Both the position numbers and the translations under genes were made by a program. Of a stretch of DNA of 36,446 bases, positions 1 to 7,821 are shown in pieces. Origin of the DNA: Clostridiales bacterium DTU032 (GTDB lineage Bacteria; Bacillota; Clostridia; Saccharofermentanales; DTU023); NCBI GenBank assembly GCA_001512745.1, contig LFSM01000032.1, forward strand, positions 3,004 to 39,449, read 5' to 3'. Each line of letters starts with the position of its first letter. The first letter of the stretch is position 1. The notes beneath the pieces are model-generated. The model did no database searches, was not told the DNA's origin, and saw nothing but the letters and a program-made list of their open reading frames with translations.

Positions 1-19
1 AGATGTGTATAAGAGACAG
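1..19 (+). other. Nextera/Tn5 transposase mosaic-end adapter remnant (AGATGTGTATAAGAGACAG), not biological sequence
   Basis: Exact 19-nt match to the Tn5 mosaic end used in Nextera libraries; it gives the artefactual N-terminal peptide MCIRDS in the supplied ORF. Confidence 0.97.
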
Positions 20-425
20 CAATAACTCTAGCGGCGGGATCTTCAACAATGCTGCCCAGGTCTGGAATCACACTTTTTACTGGAACTGTCTGGCGGCTGA
101 TGCCGGCGGAAAACCCGAAGGTGAATTAGCAAAAGCCATTGACGAAGCCTTCGGCTCCTTTGATGAATTTAAAGAAAAATTCTCTGCTACAGCTGCAGGA
201 ACCTTTGGTTCAGGCTGGGCCTGGCTGGTCAAGGACGCTGACGGAAAACTTGAAATTATCAGCACCAGCAATGCCGCTACACCGATGACAGATGGCAAAA
301 CAGCACTGTTGACCTGTGATGTCTGGGAACATGCCTACTATGTCGATTATCGCAATGCCCGTCCTCAGTACATAGAAAAATATTGGGATCTGGTCAACTG
401 GGACTTTGTCGCTGAAAATTACTAA
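20..425 (+). CDS. sodB: Superoxide dismutase (Fe/Mn family), C-terminal part, 5' truncated at contig edge
   Basis: [33 protein letters not shown] and [23 protein letters not shown] motifs; the N-terminus is missing and replaced by adapter. Confidence 0.93.
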
Positions 426-456
426 GGCATTCTGATACCCGATAATTTATAACTTC

Positions 457-492
457 AAAGGGTGTTTCCGGATGGAAGCACCCTTTGTTTAT
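457..492 (+). terminator. Rho-independent terminator after SOD gene
   Basis: AAAGGGTGTTTCC-GGAT-GGAAGCACCCTTT stem-loop followed by a short T-rich stretch. Confidence 0.75.
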
Positions 493-617
493 ATATTCAT
501 AAAATATTGATAAATATTGCTGTGTTTGATGTAGAATTAAACAAATAACAAAAGAAAAAAAGCTATACTTCCCCGATAATATGATTATTTAATATGCCTC
601 AGAAAGGAGTCCTGCTA

Positions 618-1307
618 ATGTATTGCCAGAATTGCGGAAGACAGCTAGCAGAAAACAGCAGTTTTTGTCCCTCATGTGGCCGAGCACTTAAGCGAGAAAT
701 ATTGCAAGCTTCGCAGCCTGCACAGTATGGAGGGATGCGGGGATTTTCAACTCGTATTGCTGACCCTGCTTTTGCCCAATATGTTAAGAGCAGTAACCGC
801 TACTCAGCAATCTTCACTTTGATTCTCGCAGTTGTTGCTGTCGTTGGTTTCTACATCTATGGTGAAAAGAGCTCGGAAATGGACAACCCCGGAGCGCTCT
901 ATATCGGTCTGGGTATTGGCGGCATGTTTTTACTGATTGCACTCTTTCAGATTTTAGGCCGCAAACGCAGTAAAACCTGGGACGGAACGGTGGAAGACAA
1001 AAAGATCAAAAAGAAAACTAGCCAGCACAATTATGGTGATGGTGATGTTCGCACTGAGGATTATCTGGAATATTCAGTTATTATTCGCAGCGACGCAGGG
1101 AAGAAGCATGTGCTTACATGGACAAATACTGATGTGCTTTACAACTATTACAATGTCGGTGACCGTGTCCGCCACCACTCAGGCTTGAAGTCCTATGAGA
1201 AGTATGACAAAAGTGCGGACAAGTTTATACCCTGCAATGCCTGCGGGACTATATGTGACATAAGGGACGATCATTGCTTTCGCTGCAAATGCCCCCTGCT
1301 TAAGTAA
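618..1307 (+). CDS. Zinc-ribbon membrane protein of unknown function (N- and C-terminal CxxC pairs, two TM helices)
   Basis: Start ATG at 618 preceded by AAAGGAG. MYCQNCGRQL...FCPSCGRAL at the N-terminus, two hydrophobic segments, IPCNACG...CFRCKCPLLK at the C-terminus. Confidence 0.8.
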   Translation: MYCQNCGRQLAENSSFCPSCGRALKREILQASQPAQYGGMRGFSTRIADPAFAQYVKSSNRYSAIFTLILAVVAVVGFYIYGEKSSEMDNPGALYIGLGIGGMFLLIALFQILGRKRSKTWDGTVEDKKIKKKTSQHNYGDGDVRTEDYLEYSVIIRSDAGKKHVLTWTNTDVLYNYYNVGDRVRHHSGLKSYEKYDKSADKFIPCNACGTICDIRDDHCFRCKCPLLK

Positions 1308-1427
1308 AGAGAAAAGACTGGGCAGAAACAGAAGTAGAAGGCGTCGCTAATTCTGCGACAAACGAGGAAGACAGCTTTTCCTAAATGGCAAAAGCATTTA
1401 TAAAAGTAGAAAAGGTGTGTGTTTAAT

Positions 1428-2228
1428 ATGAAAAAAGGAAAATTCGGTTTAAGCCCTGCCGCCATCGCGGTAATCGCCTTCATCTTTGTCTTGCTAAGAC
1501 AGCCGATTGCAGTGTTGCTGATATGCGGCTTTGCACTCTTAGCGGAAAAAGATGAGTGGCTGAACAGGCAGACCATACAGGCACTTCTTTTGATGATTGC
1601 CTATTATGTAGCAGACCTGATCCAGGGCTGGATTTTCGGCGGTCTGGCTACGTTCTTCGGATGGGTCAAGCTTTTCAAAGTAGCAAGTGTGATGGCTACG
1701 ATTAGCTCGATTGTCGGAACTATACTATACCTGGCCCTGGCTGTGTTCTCTGTCATTGCCATTATTAAGCTGCTTGGCGGCAAGGATGCGGGTCTTCCGC
1801 TGATCTCCCAAATTGCCAGTGGAGACTTTGTCATCAAAGAAAAACGGAGACCTGCGCCGGCCCCGGTTCAGCCGCAGTACGCAGCACCGGCACCGCCACA
1901 AGAGTCAGCCCCGGTTCAGCCGCAGTACGCAGCTCCGGCGCCGCCACAAGAACCGGCCCCGGTTCAGCAGCAGTATGCAGCACCGGCGCCGCCACAAGAA
2001 CCGGCCCCGGTTCAGCCGCAGTACGCAGCACCGGCGCCGCCACAAGAACCGGCCCCGGTTCAGCAGCAGTATGCAGCACCGGTACCGCCCCCTGCGCCAG
2101 TGGTTGAAGAAGCTCCAGCTCCGGTTCCGGCGGCCCCGGCCCCAAGCACAAGCTTTTGTGCTAACTGTGGCGCCCCTATGCACGAAGGAGCAGTATTCTG
2201 CGCTGAATGCGGTACAAAGGTCGGATAA
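1428..2228 (+). CDS. Membrane protein with Pro/Gln/Ala-rich tandem-repeat linker and C-terminal zinc ribbon
   Basis: N-terminal hydrophobic helices, 16-aa repeats APVQ(P/Q)QYAAPAPPQEP, C-terminal FCANCGAPMHEGAVFCAECGTKVG. Confidence 0.8.
   Translation: MKKGKFGLSPAAIAVIAFIFVLLRQPIAVLLICGFALLAEKDEWLNRQTIQALLLMIAYYVADLIQGWIFGGLATFFGWVKLFKVASVMATISSIVGTILYLALAVFSVIAIIKLLGGKDAGLPLISQIASGDFVIKEKRRPAPAPVQPQYAAPAPPQESAPVQPQYAAPAPPQEPAPVQQQYAAPAPPQEPAPVQPQYAAPAPPQEPAPVQQQYAAPVPPPAPVVEEAPAPVPAAPAPSTSFCANCGAPMHEGAVFCAECGTKVG
1860..2099 (+). repeat. In-frame 48-bp tandem repeat, 5 copies (last one diverged at its 3' end), with 96-bp higher-order periodicity
   Basis: Units at 1860, 1908, 1956, 2004 and 2052, each starting GCCCCGGTTCAG; the CCGCAGTAC versus CAGCAGTAT variants alternate in units 2-5. 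Confidence 0.92.
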
Positions 2229-2319
2229 ATATTTTGCTAAAAGCGAGCTGAGAAACTTTCTGTGAGCAGGGTAAACTGTACGGAAATATAGACTCCGGCA
2301 GCCTGGGAGGAGGTTGAAG

Positions 2320-2871
2320 ATGGAAAAGCTTGAGTGGCAGATTAGTGTACCAATATTCAGGAACACAGTAATATTGAAACAGCTGGGCCTGGCCATAGGG
2401 ATTCCCTTTGGCTTGGTCGTCCTTGTGATCGTGCTTGCATCTGGTAAGAGCGTCTATGCAATCTATGGACTGAGCCTTATTGCCCTGCTTTTCTTGTTGA
2501 CCTGGCTCCTGCTGATGGTAGTCTATCGGGGCAGATATGAGCTCGAGTTTATCATGGACGAAGGTGGTGTGACCTGCCGGACACAAACAAAGCAGGCCGG
2601 AAAAAACCGCATAATAAACGGCTTGACGATTGCGCTGGGATTGCTGTCCGGCAAAGCAACTACGGTTGGCAGTGGGATGCTGGCGCAATCCAAGCAGGAG
2701 GTTTTTCTCCCGTGGAAGCGGATCAGCAAAGTGAAGTACAAGAGAAATAATTACACGATACTTCTTCGTGCCGGCCCGACGGAACAGATTGCCTTGTTCT
2801 GCACAGCGGATAACTATCCACAGGTCGAACGCGAACTGATGCTGCGAAGAACAGATATGCTTGTTGAATAA
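2320..2871 (+). CDS. Small membrane protein (two TM helices plus C-terminal YcxB/PH-like soluble domain)
   Basis: ATG at 2320 after GGGAGGAGG. Hydrophobic pair IGIPFGLVVLVIVLAS / LSLIALLFLLTWLLLMVV, then a segment with VFLPWKRISKVKYKRNNYTILL. Confidence 0.65.
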   Translation: MEKLEWQISVPIFRNTVILKQLGLAIGIPFGLVVLVIVLASGKSVYAIYGLSLIALLFLLTWLLLMVVYRGRYELEFIMDEGGVTCRTQTKQAGKNRIINGLTIALGLLSGKATTVGSGMLAQSKQEVFLPWKRISKVKYKRNNYTILLRAGPTEQIALFCTADNYPQVERELMLRRTDMLVE

Positions 2872-2972
2872 TAACTCTTATGCTAATATTTAGACCTTAG
2901 CGAATCTGCAGTAAAACGTCGATTTCTAAGAAATACCAATGTTTCGGAAGAAACGAAAGAGGTCCAAGAAAA

Positions 2973-3251
2973 ATGGCAGACAAAACAATTACATGCAAAG
3001 ACTGTGGCGCTGATTTTGTGTTCACAGAGGCAGAGCAGGAATTCTACCGCGAAAAAGGCTTTGAAAACGAGCCGGTTCGCTGTCAGAGCTGCCGCCAGGC
3101 AAGAAAACGCGAAAGAGGGAGCAACCGTGGTCCCCGTACCATGTATCCCGCCGTATGTGCCGAATGTGGAAAAGACACAGAAGTACCATTCCAACCCAGC
3201 GATAACAGACCGGTATACTGCAGAGATTGCTACAGACCCAGTAATCGCTAA
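2973..3251 (+). CDS. Zinc-ribbon / CxxC-x-CxxC protein
   Basis: MADKTITCKDCGADFVFTEAEQEFYREKGFENEPVRCQSCRQARK...CAECGKDTEVPFQPSDNRPVYCRDCY: four CxxC knuckles typical of this small-protein family. Confidence 0.85.
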   Translation: MADKTITCKDCGADFVFTEAEQEFYREKGFENEPVRCQSCRQARKRERGSNRGPRTMYPAVCAECGKDTEVPFQPSDNRPVYCRDCYRPSNR

Positions 3252-3270
3252 GACTGATGTTTTACGTCTT

Positions 3271-3305
3271 AAGGAACCTTCGCCAGCCGGAGGTTCTTTT
3301 TTTGT
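3271..3305 (+). terminator. Rho-independent terminator upstream of gltX
   Basis: AGGAACCT-tcgccagccgg-AGGTTCTTTTTTT. Confidence 0.85.
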
Positions 3306-3398
3306 TTTTAGAAAAAACACATTACACTTGCAGTAATTATTGGTTATGATATTAAAGGAACAAAGACTGAGAGATTTTAAGATATACAGGAGGTAAGA

Positions 3399-5090
3399 AT
3401 GAGCAGAGAGCTTGCTGAGTTGATTTTTCCTAAAGTCACAAGAAGCACTTCAGAATACGAGAAGCTGTATCCGCTTCGCCTGGATGCGAAAGGAAAACAG
3501 CAATGCTGCGTGCGCTTTGCACCCAGTCCGACCGGTTTTCTACATGTAGGTGCTATTTATACGGCCTTAATCAATCGCCTGTTCGCGGATCATAATGACG
3601 GAGTTTTTCTTCTGCGTATCGAAGATACAGATCAGAAACGGTCCGTAGCCGGAGCAGTTGAAGAAATAATAAGCGCCTTTGACTTATTTAATATAAAAGT
3701 AGACGAGGGGGCCATTTCTTCAGATAGCTCAATGGGTGAATATGGTCCTTATTTTCAGTCGCAGCGCAAGGAAATCTATGAGGCCTTCGCCAAAGAACTT
3801 ATCAGCCGGGGTGACGCCTATCCCTGTTTCTGCAGCCCCGAAGATCTGGAAGAGCTGCGGCAAAGGCAAATGGAAGCGAAGAGTCCTGTTATGGGCTACG
3901 CAGAATCTGATGCCCGCTGCCGCAAACTGACAGGTGAAGAACAGATTGCCCGTATAAAAGCAGGGGACAATTATATTATTCGTCTGCGTTCACGTGGCAG
4001 TCATAAACAAACGCGGGTTTTCCTTGACGGCCTGCGTGGCGAGCTGGAGATGCCAGTCAACAATCAGGATATTGTCATCATCAAGGCCGACGGACTGCCG
4101 ACTTACCACTTTGCTCATTCAGTGGATGACCACCTCATGCGCACCTCACATGTAATTCGTGCTGATGAATGGGTTTCTTCTTTGCCCATACATGTTGAGC
4201 TTTTTGAAATTCAGGGCTTTGCTTTGCCTGAGTTCATTCATCTCAGTCCCATCCTGAAGCAGGATGGCAACTCCCGCCGCAAACTGAGCAAGCGGCTGGA
4301 TCCTGAGGCCAAAGCCAGCTATTACATTGAAGTCGGTTATCCTCTGCCGGCGGTAAAAGACTATCTGATGAATATCGCCAACTCGAATTTTGAGGATTGG
4401 CGGCGTGATAATCCTGACGCCGATATTGATGACTTTCCATTTGATATCTACAAGACAAGCGTATCAGGAGCCCTCTTTGATTTCGACAAACTGGGTAATA
4501 TTGCCAAAAAATATGTTGGCAGTATGAGTCAGGCGGAAATCATCGTTGCCTATAGCCAATGGCTGCAGGCCGATCTGGATACGGATGAGAATCGTGACAG
4601 CCGCCAGCTTATGCGCAGCTGGTTGCAGGAGTACAAAGAAGATTTCGAGCGCTCGATCGCGATCTGGCACGAGGGTCGCTTGGACGTCGCCAAGTGGGGT
4701 GATATCTACGAAAACTACCCCTATATTTATGACCCCTCTTTCAGTGAAAGGCAGCCACAATTACCCGGGGATTTTGTTGAACAAAAAGATGAAGTTATCG
4801 GCATTCTCAAAGCTTATTTGAAAAGCTACGATCACAGCGATGACAACAGCGCCTGGTTCAGCAAGGTGCGGGAGATTGCTGTAGAGTTCAATTACGCTGC
4901 GAAACCAAAGGATTATAAGAAAAACCCTGATCAATACAAGGGATCGATCGTCCATGTTTCATCTTATATCCGCTTTGCCATTAGCCATGAGCTGAACACT
5001 CCTGACCTGCACACCATGATTCAGTTTATCGGTGAGGAGGAAATGAGATTGCGGGTAGAAAAAATGATTTCAATTCTCAGCGATTTATAA
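3399..5090 (+). CDS. gltX: Glutamyl-tRNA synthetase, long clostridial-type variant
   Basis: CVRFAPSPTGFLHVGAIYTALINRLFA (HIGH region) and RRKLSKR (KMSKS-type); AGGAGGT ribosome-binding site upstream. Confidence 0.93.
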   Translation: MSRELAELIFPKVTRSTSEYEKLYPLRLDAKGKQQCCVRFAPSPTGFLHVGAIYTALINRLFADHNDGVFLLRIEDTDQKRSVAGAVEEIISAFDLFNIKVDEGAISSDSSMGEYGPYFQSQRKEIYEAFAKELISRGDAYPCFCSPEDLEELRQRQMEAKSPVMGYAESDARCRKLTGEEQIARIKAGDNYIIRLRSRGSHKQTRVFLDGLRGELEMPVNNQDIVIIKADGLPTYHFAHSVDDHLMRTSHVIRADEWVSSLPIHVELFEIQGFALPEFIHLSPILKQDGNSRRKLSKRLDPEAKASYYIEVGYPLPAVKDYLMNIANSNFEDWRRDNPDADIDDFPFDIYKTSVSGALFDFDKLGNIAKKYVGSMSQAEIIVAYSQWLQADLDTDENRDSRQLMRSWLQEYKEDFERSIAIWHEGRLDVAKWGDIYENYPYIYDPSFSERQPQLPGDFVEQKDEVIGILKAYLKSYDHSDDNSAWFSKVREIAVEFNYAAKPKDYKKNPDQYKGSIVHVSSYIRFAISHELNTPDLHTMIQFIGEEEMRLRVEKMISILSDL

Positions 5091-5101
5091 AAAGGGGGAA
5101 G

Positions 5102-6040
5102 ATGACTATGAGCAAAGAGGAGTTTCAGGCGCTGCTTGATCATAGTGTTGAAGAGGCCCGGGCAGTCCTTTCGCAGGGGAAGGTGGCAGATTACATTCCG
5201 GAGCTGAAAAAAGCGCCGGCTGACCAGCTCGGTATTGTGCTGACCGACCTTGAAGGCCACATCTATGCCAGCGGTGACAGCGACCAGCCTTTTACCATAC
5301 AGAGCATCGTCAAGGTCTTCGCCCTGCTCTACGCTCTGGAACATCTGGGTCCGGATAAAGTTTTTGAGAAAGTTGGCATGGAGCCTTCCGGAGCATCTTT
5401 TATGGAAATGACCACCTTGTCGGATTTTTCCAACAAGCCCAGCAACCCACTGATTAACGCCGGGGCGATCGTAATTTCTTCCATGATCTCTCAGGAAATA
5501 GACTTTGATCACTTTCTCGAATATATCAGCGGCCTTTGTGCCAGCGACGGCCTCAAAATAAATGAGGCCGTTTTCTTTTCAGAATTACATAACAGTGAAC
5601 GCAACCATGCTCTGGCCTGGGAATTAAAGCGCCTGCGATTGCTGACCAACGGCCTGGATGAATCCCTTCGCTTCTATACACGTGGCTGCGCGATAGAAAT
5701 GACAGCCAGAGAATTGTCGCGCTTTGCGGTGATTCTGGCCAACGGTGGTTATGATCCGCTTACCGGTGAGCAGAAGGTAGATGCTGAAATAGTTAAGATC
5801 ACATTGACCCTGCTTTTCACCTGCGGACTTTATAATGGTACCGGTGAATTTGCAGTTCGTATCGGCCTTCCGGCCAAGAGTGGTGTGGGTGGAGGGATAC
5901 TGGCAGCGGTACACCAGCGTTTCGGCATTGGAGCCTACGGTCCTTCCCTTGATATTTATGGCAACAGCATTGGCGCAATCAAGATGCTAAGTGAACTATC
6001 GGAAAAATTAGAATGGCATACTTTTGCCTGGAATGAATAA
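5102..6040 (+). CDS. glsA: Glutaminase (serine-dependent beta-lactamase-like fold, GlsA family)
   Basis: FTIQSIVKVFALLYALE (SxxK catalytic motif), NPLINAGAIV, LPAKSGVGGGILA, GNSIGAIKMLSELSE. The start may instead be the ATG at 5108. Confidence 0.93.
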   Translation: MTMSKEEFQALLDHSVEEARAVLSQGKVADYIPELKKAPADQLGIVLTDLEGHIYASGDSDQPFTIQSIVKVFALLYALEHLGPDKVFEKVGMEPSGASFMEMTTLSDFSNKPSNPLINAGAIVISSMISQEIDFDHFLEYISGLCASDGLKINEAVFFSELHNSERNHALAWELKRLRLLTNGLDESLRFYTRGCAIEMTARELSRFAVILANGGYDPLTGEQKVDAEIVKITLTLLFTCGLYNGTGEFAVRIGLPAKSGVGGGILAAVHQRFGIGAYGPSLDIYGNSIGAIKMLSELSEKLEWHTFAWNE

Positions 6041-6068
6041 ATTGACACCCGGCGTGGAGGTGAATACA

Positions 6069-6107
6069 ATGACTGAAAGTTTATTAATTTGCTTAGAATA
6101 TATATAG
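6069..6107 (+). CDS. Possible 12-aa leader peptide/uORF (MTESLLICLEYI) between glsA and pyrG
   Basis: ATG preceded by a consensus GGAGGT Shine-Dalgarno with 7-nt spacing; ends TAG at 6105-6107, about 70 nt before pyrG. Confidence 0.35.
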   Translation: MTESLLICLEYI

Positions 6108-6179
6108 CTGTCGGACATTGTTTTTTTAAATTTAAGCAGAAAGTAATTCAGATTTATTGTTGAGGAGAGGCAGAATTAA

Positions 6180-7820
6180 ATGAAGACAAAGTATATTTTT
6201 GTAACAGGTGGAGTTGTTTCAGGTCTGGGCAAAGGAATTACGGCTGCAGCATTGGGACGTTTGCTCAAAGCGAGGGGCTTGAATATCCGCAACCAGAAAC
6301 TGGACCCCTATATCAACGTTGATCCTTCATTAATGAGTCCGACCCAACACGGTGAAATATTTATAACTGAGGATGGTGCAGAAAATGATCTTGATATCGG
6401 TCATTACGAACGCTTTACCGATGTAAATCTGACTGCGGAAAGTGATATTACTTCCGGCCAGGTTTATCTTAATGTTATCAGCCGCGAACGCGCCGGCGAA
6501 TATGGCGGCGGCACTGTCCAGGTTGTTCCTCATGTTATTGATGAAATCAAAGATCATATCTATAAAGTTGGCGCAGTAGATGATGTTGACGTAGTCATCT
6601 CCGAAATCGGCGGCACCGTCGGTGACGTGGAAGGCCAGCCATTTTTGGAAGCTATCCGCCAGGTCTCCTATGATGTGGGACGTGAGAACTGCCTCTTTAT
6701 TCACGTAACGCTTTTACCATATTTGAAAAAACCCGGAGAGATCAAGACCAAACCCACCCAGCACAGTGTAAAAGAATTGCTCTCCTACGGTATACAGCCT
6801 GATATTCTGGTTTGTCGTACCGAGAAGGTGATGACAGCGGAGATCCGTAATAAGCTGGCACGTTTTTGCAATGTCCGCTTCGACTCTGTTATTCAGAATA
6901 TTGACTGTGCTTCTGTTTATGAGCTGCCTCTGGTTTTGGAAGAAGAAGGACTGGCTAATGTTGTCTGTGAACGCTTACAGATTGCACAGGGTGTTGAACC
7001 TGAGCTTGGTGACTGGATCCGTTTACTTGAAATGACCCGTACTAAGCGCCTGCCCATTAAAATAGCTTTGGTTGGAAAATACACAGAACTGCATGATGCC
7101 TACTACAGTGTTGTGGAGGCTATGGAGCATTCTGCTGTAGACATGGGACTGGAAGTGAAAATTAACTGGGTGGAGAGCCAGTTGCTCGAAGGAGTTTCTG
7201 ATGAAGAAGTTGCCCGCCATCTGGGCAGCCCTTCAGGTATTATTATTCCCGGAGGTTTCGGACCACGCGGAATGGAAGGTATGATCCGGGCTGCGCAATA
7301 CGCCAGGGAAGAAAAGATACCTTTCTTTGGCATCGGACTTGGTATGCAGATGGGCGTTGTGGAGATTGCACGCAATCTGGCAGGCCTGGCCAATGCACAT
7401 ACAGATGAGGCCGAAATACCCTGCCAGGATGTTTTCTTTTTCGACAATTTAACAGAGGAATATCGTGTAAAGATTAATGAGATTAATTTTGGCGACTTAC
7501 CCATAGTAAGCGGAGCACGTGAATTTGATATTGAAGAGGGAAGTTTGCTGCATGCCGTCTACGGCAGTTACCGGGCTTCTGAAAGACACCACCATCGCCG
7601 GGAGTTCAATCCTGCCTACATGACTCCTCTGGCTTCAACCGGCCTGAGGATGAGTGGTATTAACAGTGAATCGGGGAGAGTTGCGGCAGTAGAATTGCCG
7701 GATCATCCCTTCTATGTCGGCACGATCTTCCATCCGGAATTTAAGTCAAGACCGACAAGACCGCACAGATTATTTCATGCATTTCTGGAAAGTGCGCTGA
7801 AGCACAGTAAAGGAGAATAA
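6180..7820 (+). CDS. pyrG: CTP synthase with apparently inactivated glutaminase domain
   Basis: [61 protein letters not shown] and FHPEFKSRP. The nucleophile elbow reads FFGIGLGMQ instead of xxGICLGMQ. Confidence 0.96.
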   Translation: MKTKYIFVTGGVVSGLGKGITAAALGRLLKARGLNIRNQKLDPYINVDPSLMSPTQHGEIFITEDGAENDLDIGHYERFTDVNLTAESDITSGQVYLNVISRERAGEYGGGTVQVVPHVIDEIKDHIYKVGAVDDVDVVISEIGGTVGDVEGQPFLEAIRQVSYDVGRENCLFIHVTLLPYLKKPGEIKTKPTQHSVKELLSYGIQPDILVCRTEKVMTAEIRNKLARFCNVRFDSVIQNIDCASVYELPLVLEEEGLANVVCERLQIAQGVEPELGDWIRLLEMTRTKRLPIKIALVGKYTELHDAYYSVVEAMEHSAVDMGLEVKINWVESQLLEGVSDEEVARHLGSPSGIIIPGGFGPRGMEGMIRAAQYAREEKIPFFGIGLGMQMGVVEIARNLAGLANAHTDEAEIPCQDVFFFDNLTEEYRVKINEINFGDLPIVSGAREFDIEEGSLLHAVYGSYRASERHHHRREFNPAYMTPLASTGLRMSGINSESGRVAAVELPDHPFYVGTIFHPEFKSRPTRPHRLFHAFLESALKHSKGE

Positions 7821-7821
7821 G

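Noticed and set aside
1813-2265. Overlapping ORFs on both strands across the repeat region (1813..2265 +, 1834..2151 -, 1905..2396 -)
   Set aside because: They arise because the GC-rich 48-bp repeat lacks stops in several frames; the +1428 frame has the ribosome-binding site, TM helices and zinc ribbon.
3004-3336. 110-aa ORF overlapping the zinc-ribbon CDS in another frame
   Set aside because: The 2973 frame has clear CxxC motifs, and this ORF runs through the terminator.
7335-7337. Selenocysteine/UGA recoding or frameshift as explanation for the missing PyrG Cys
   Set aside because: The codon is GGA (sense Gly), not TGA, and the frame is continuous with conserved motifs on both sides.
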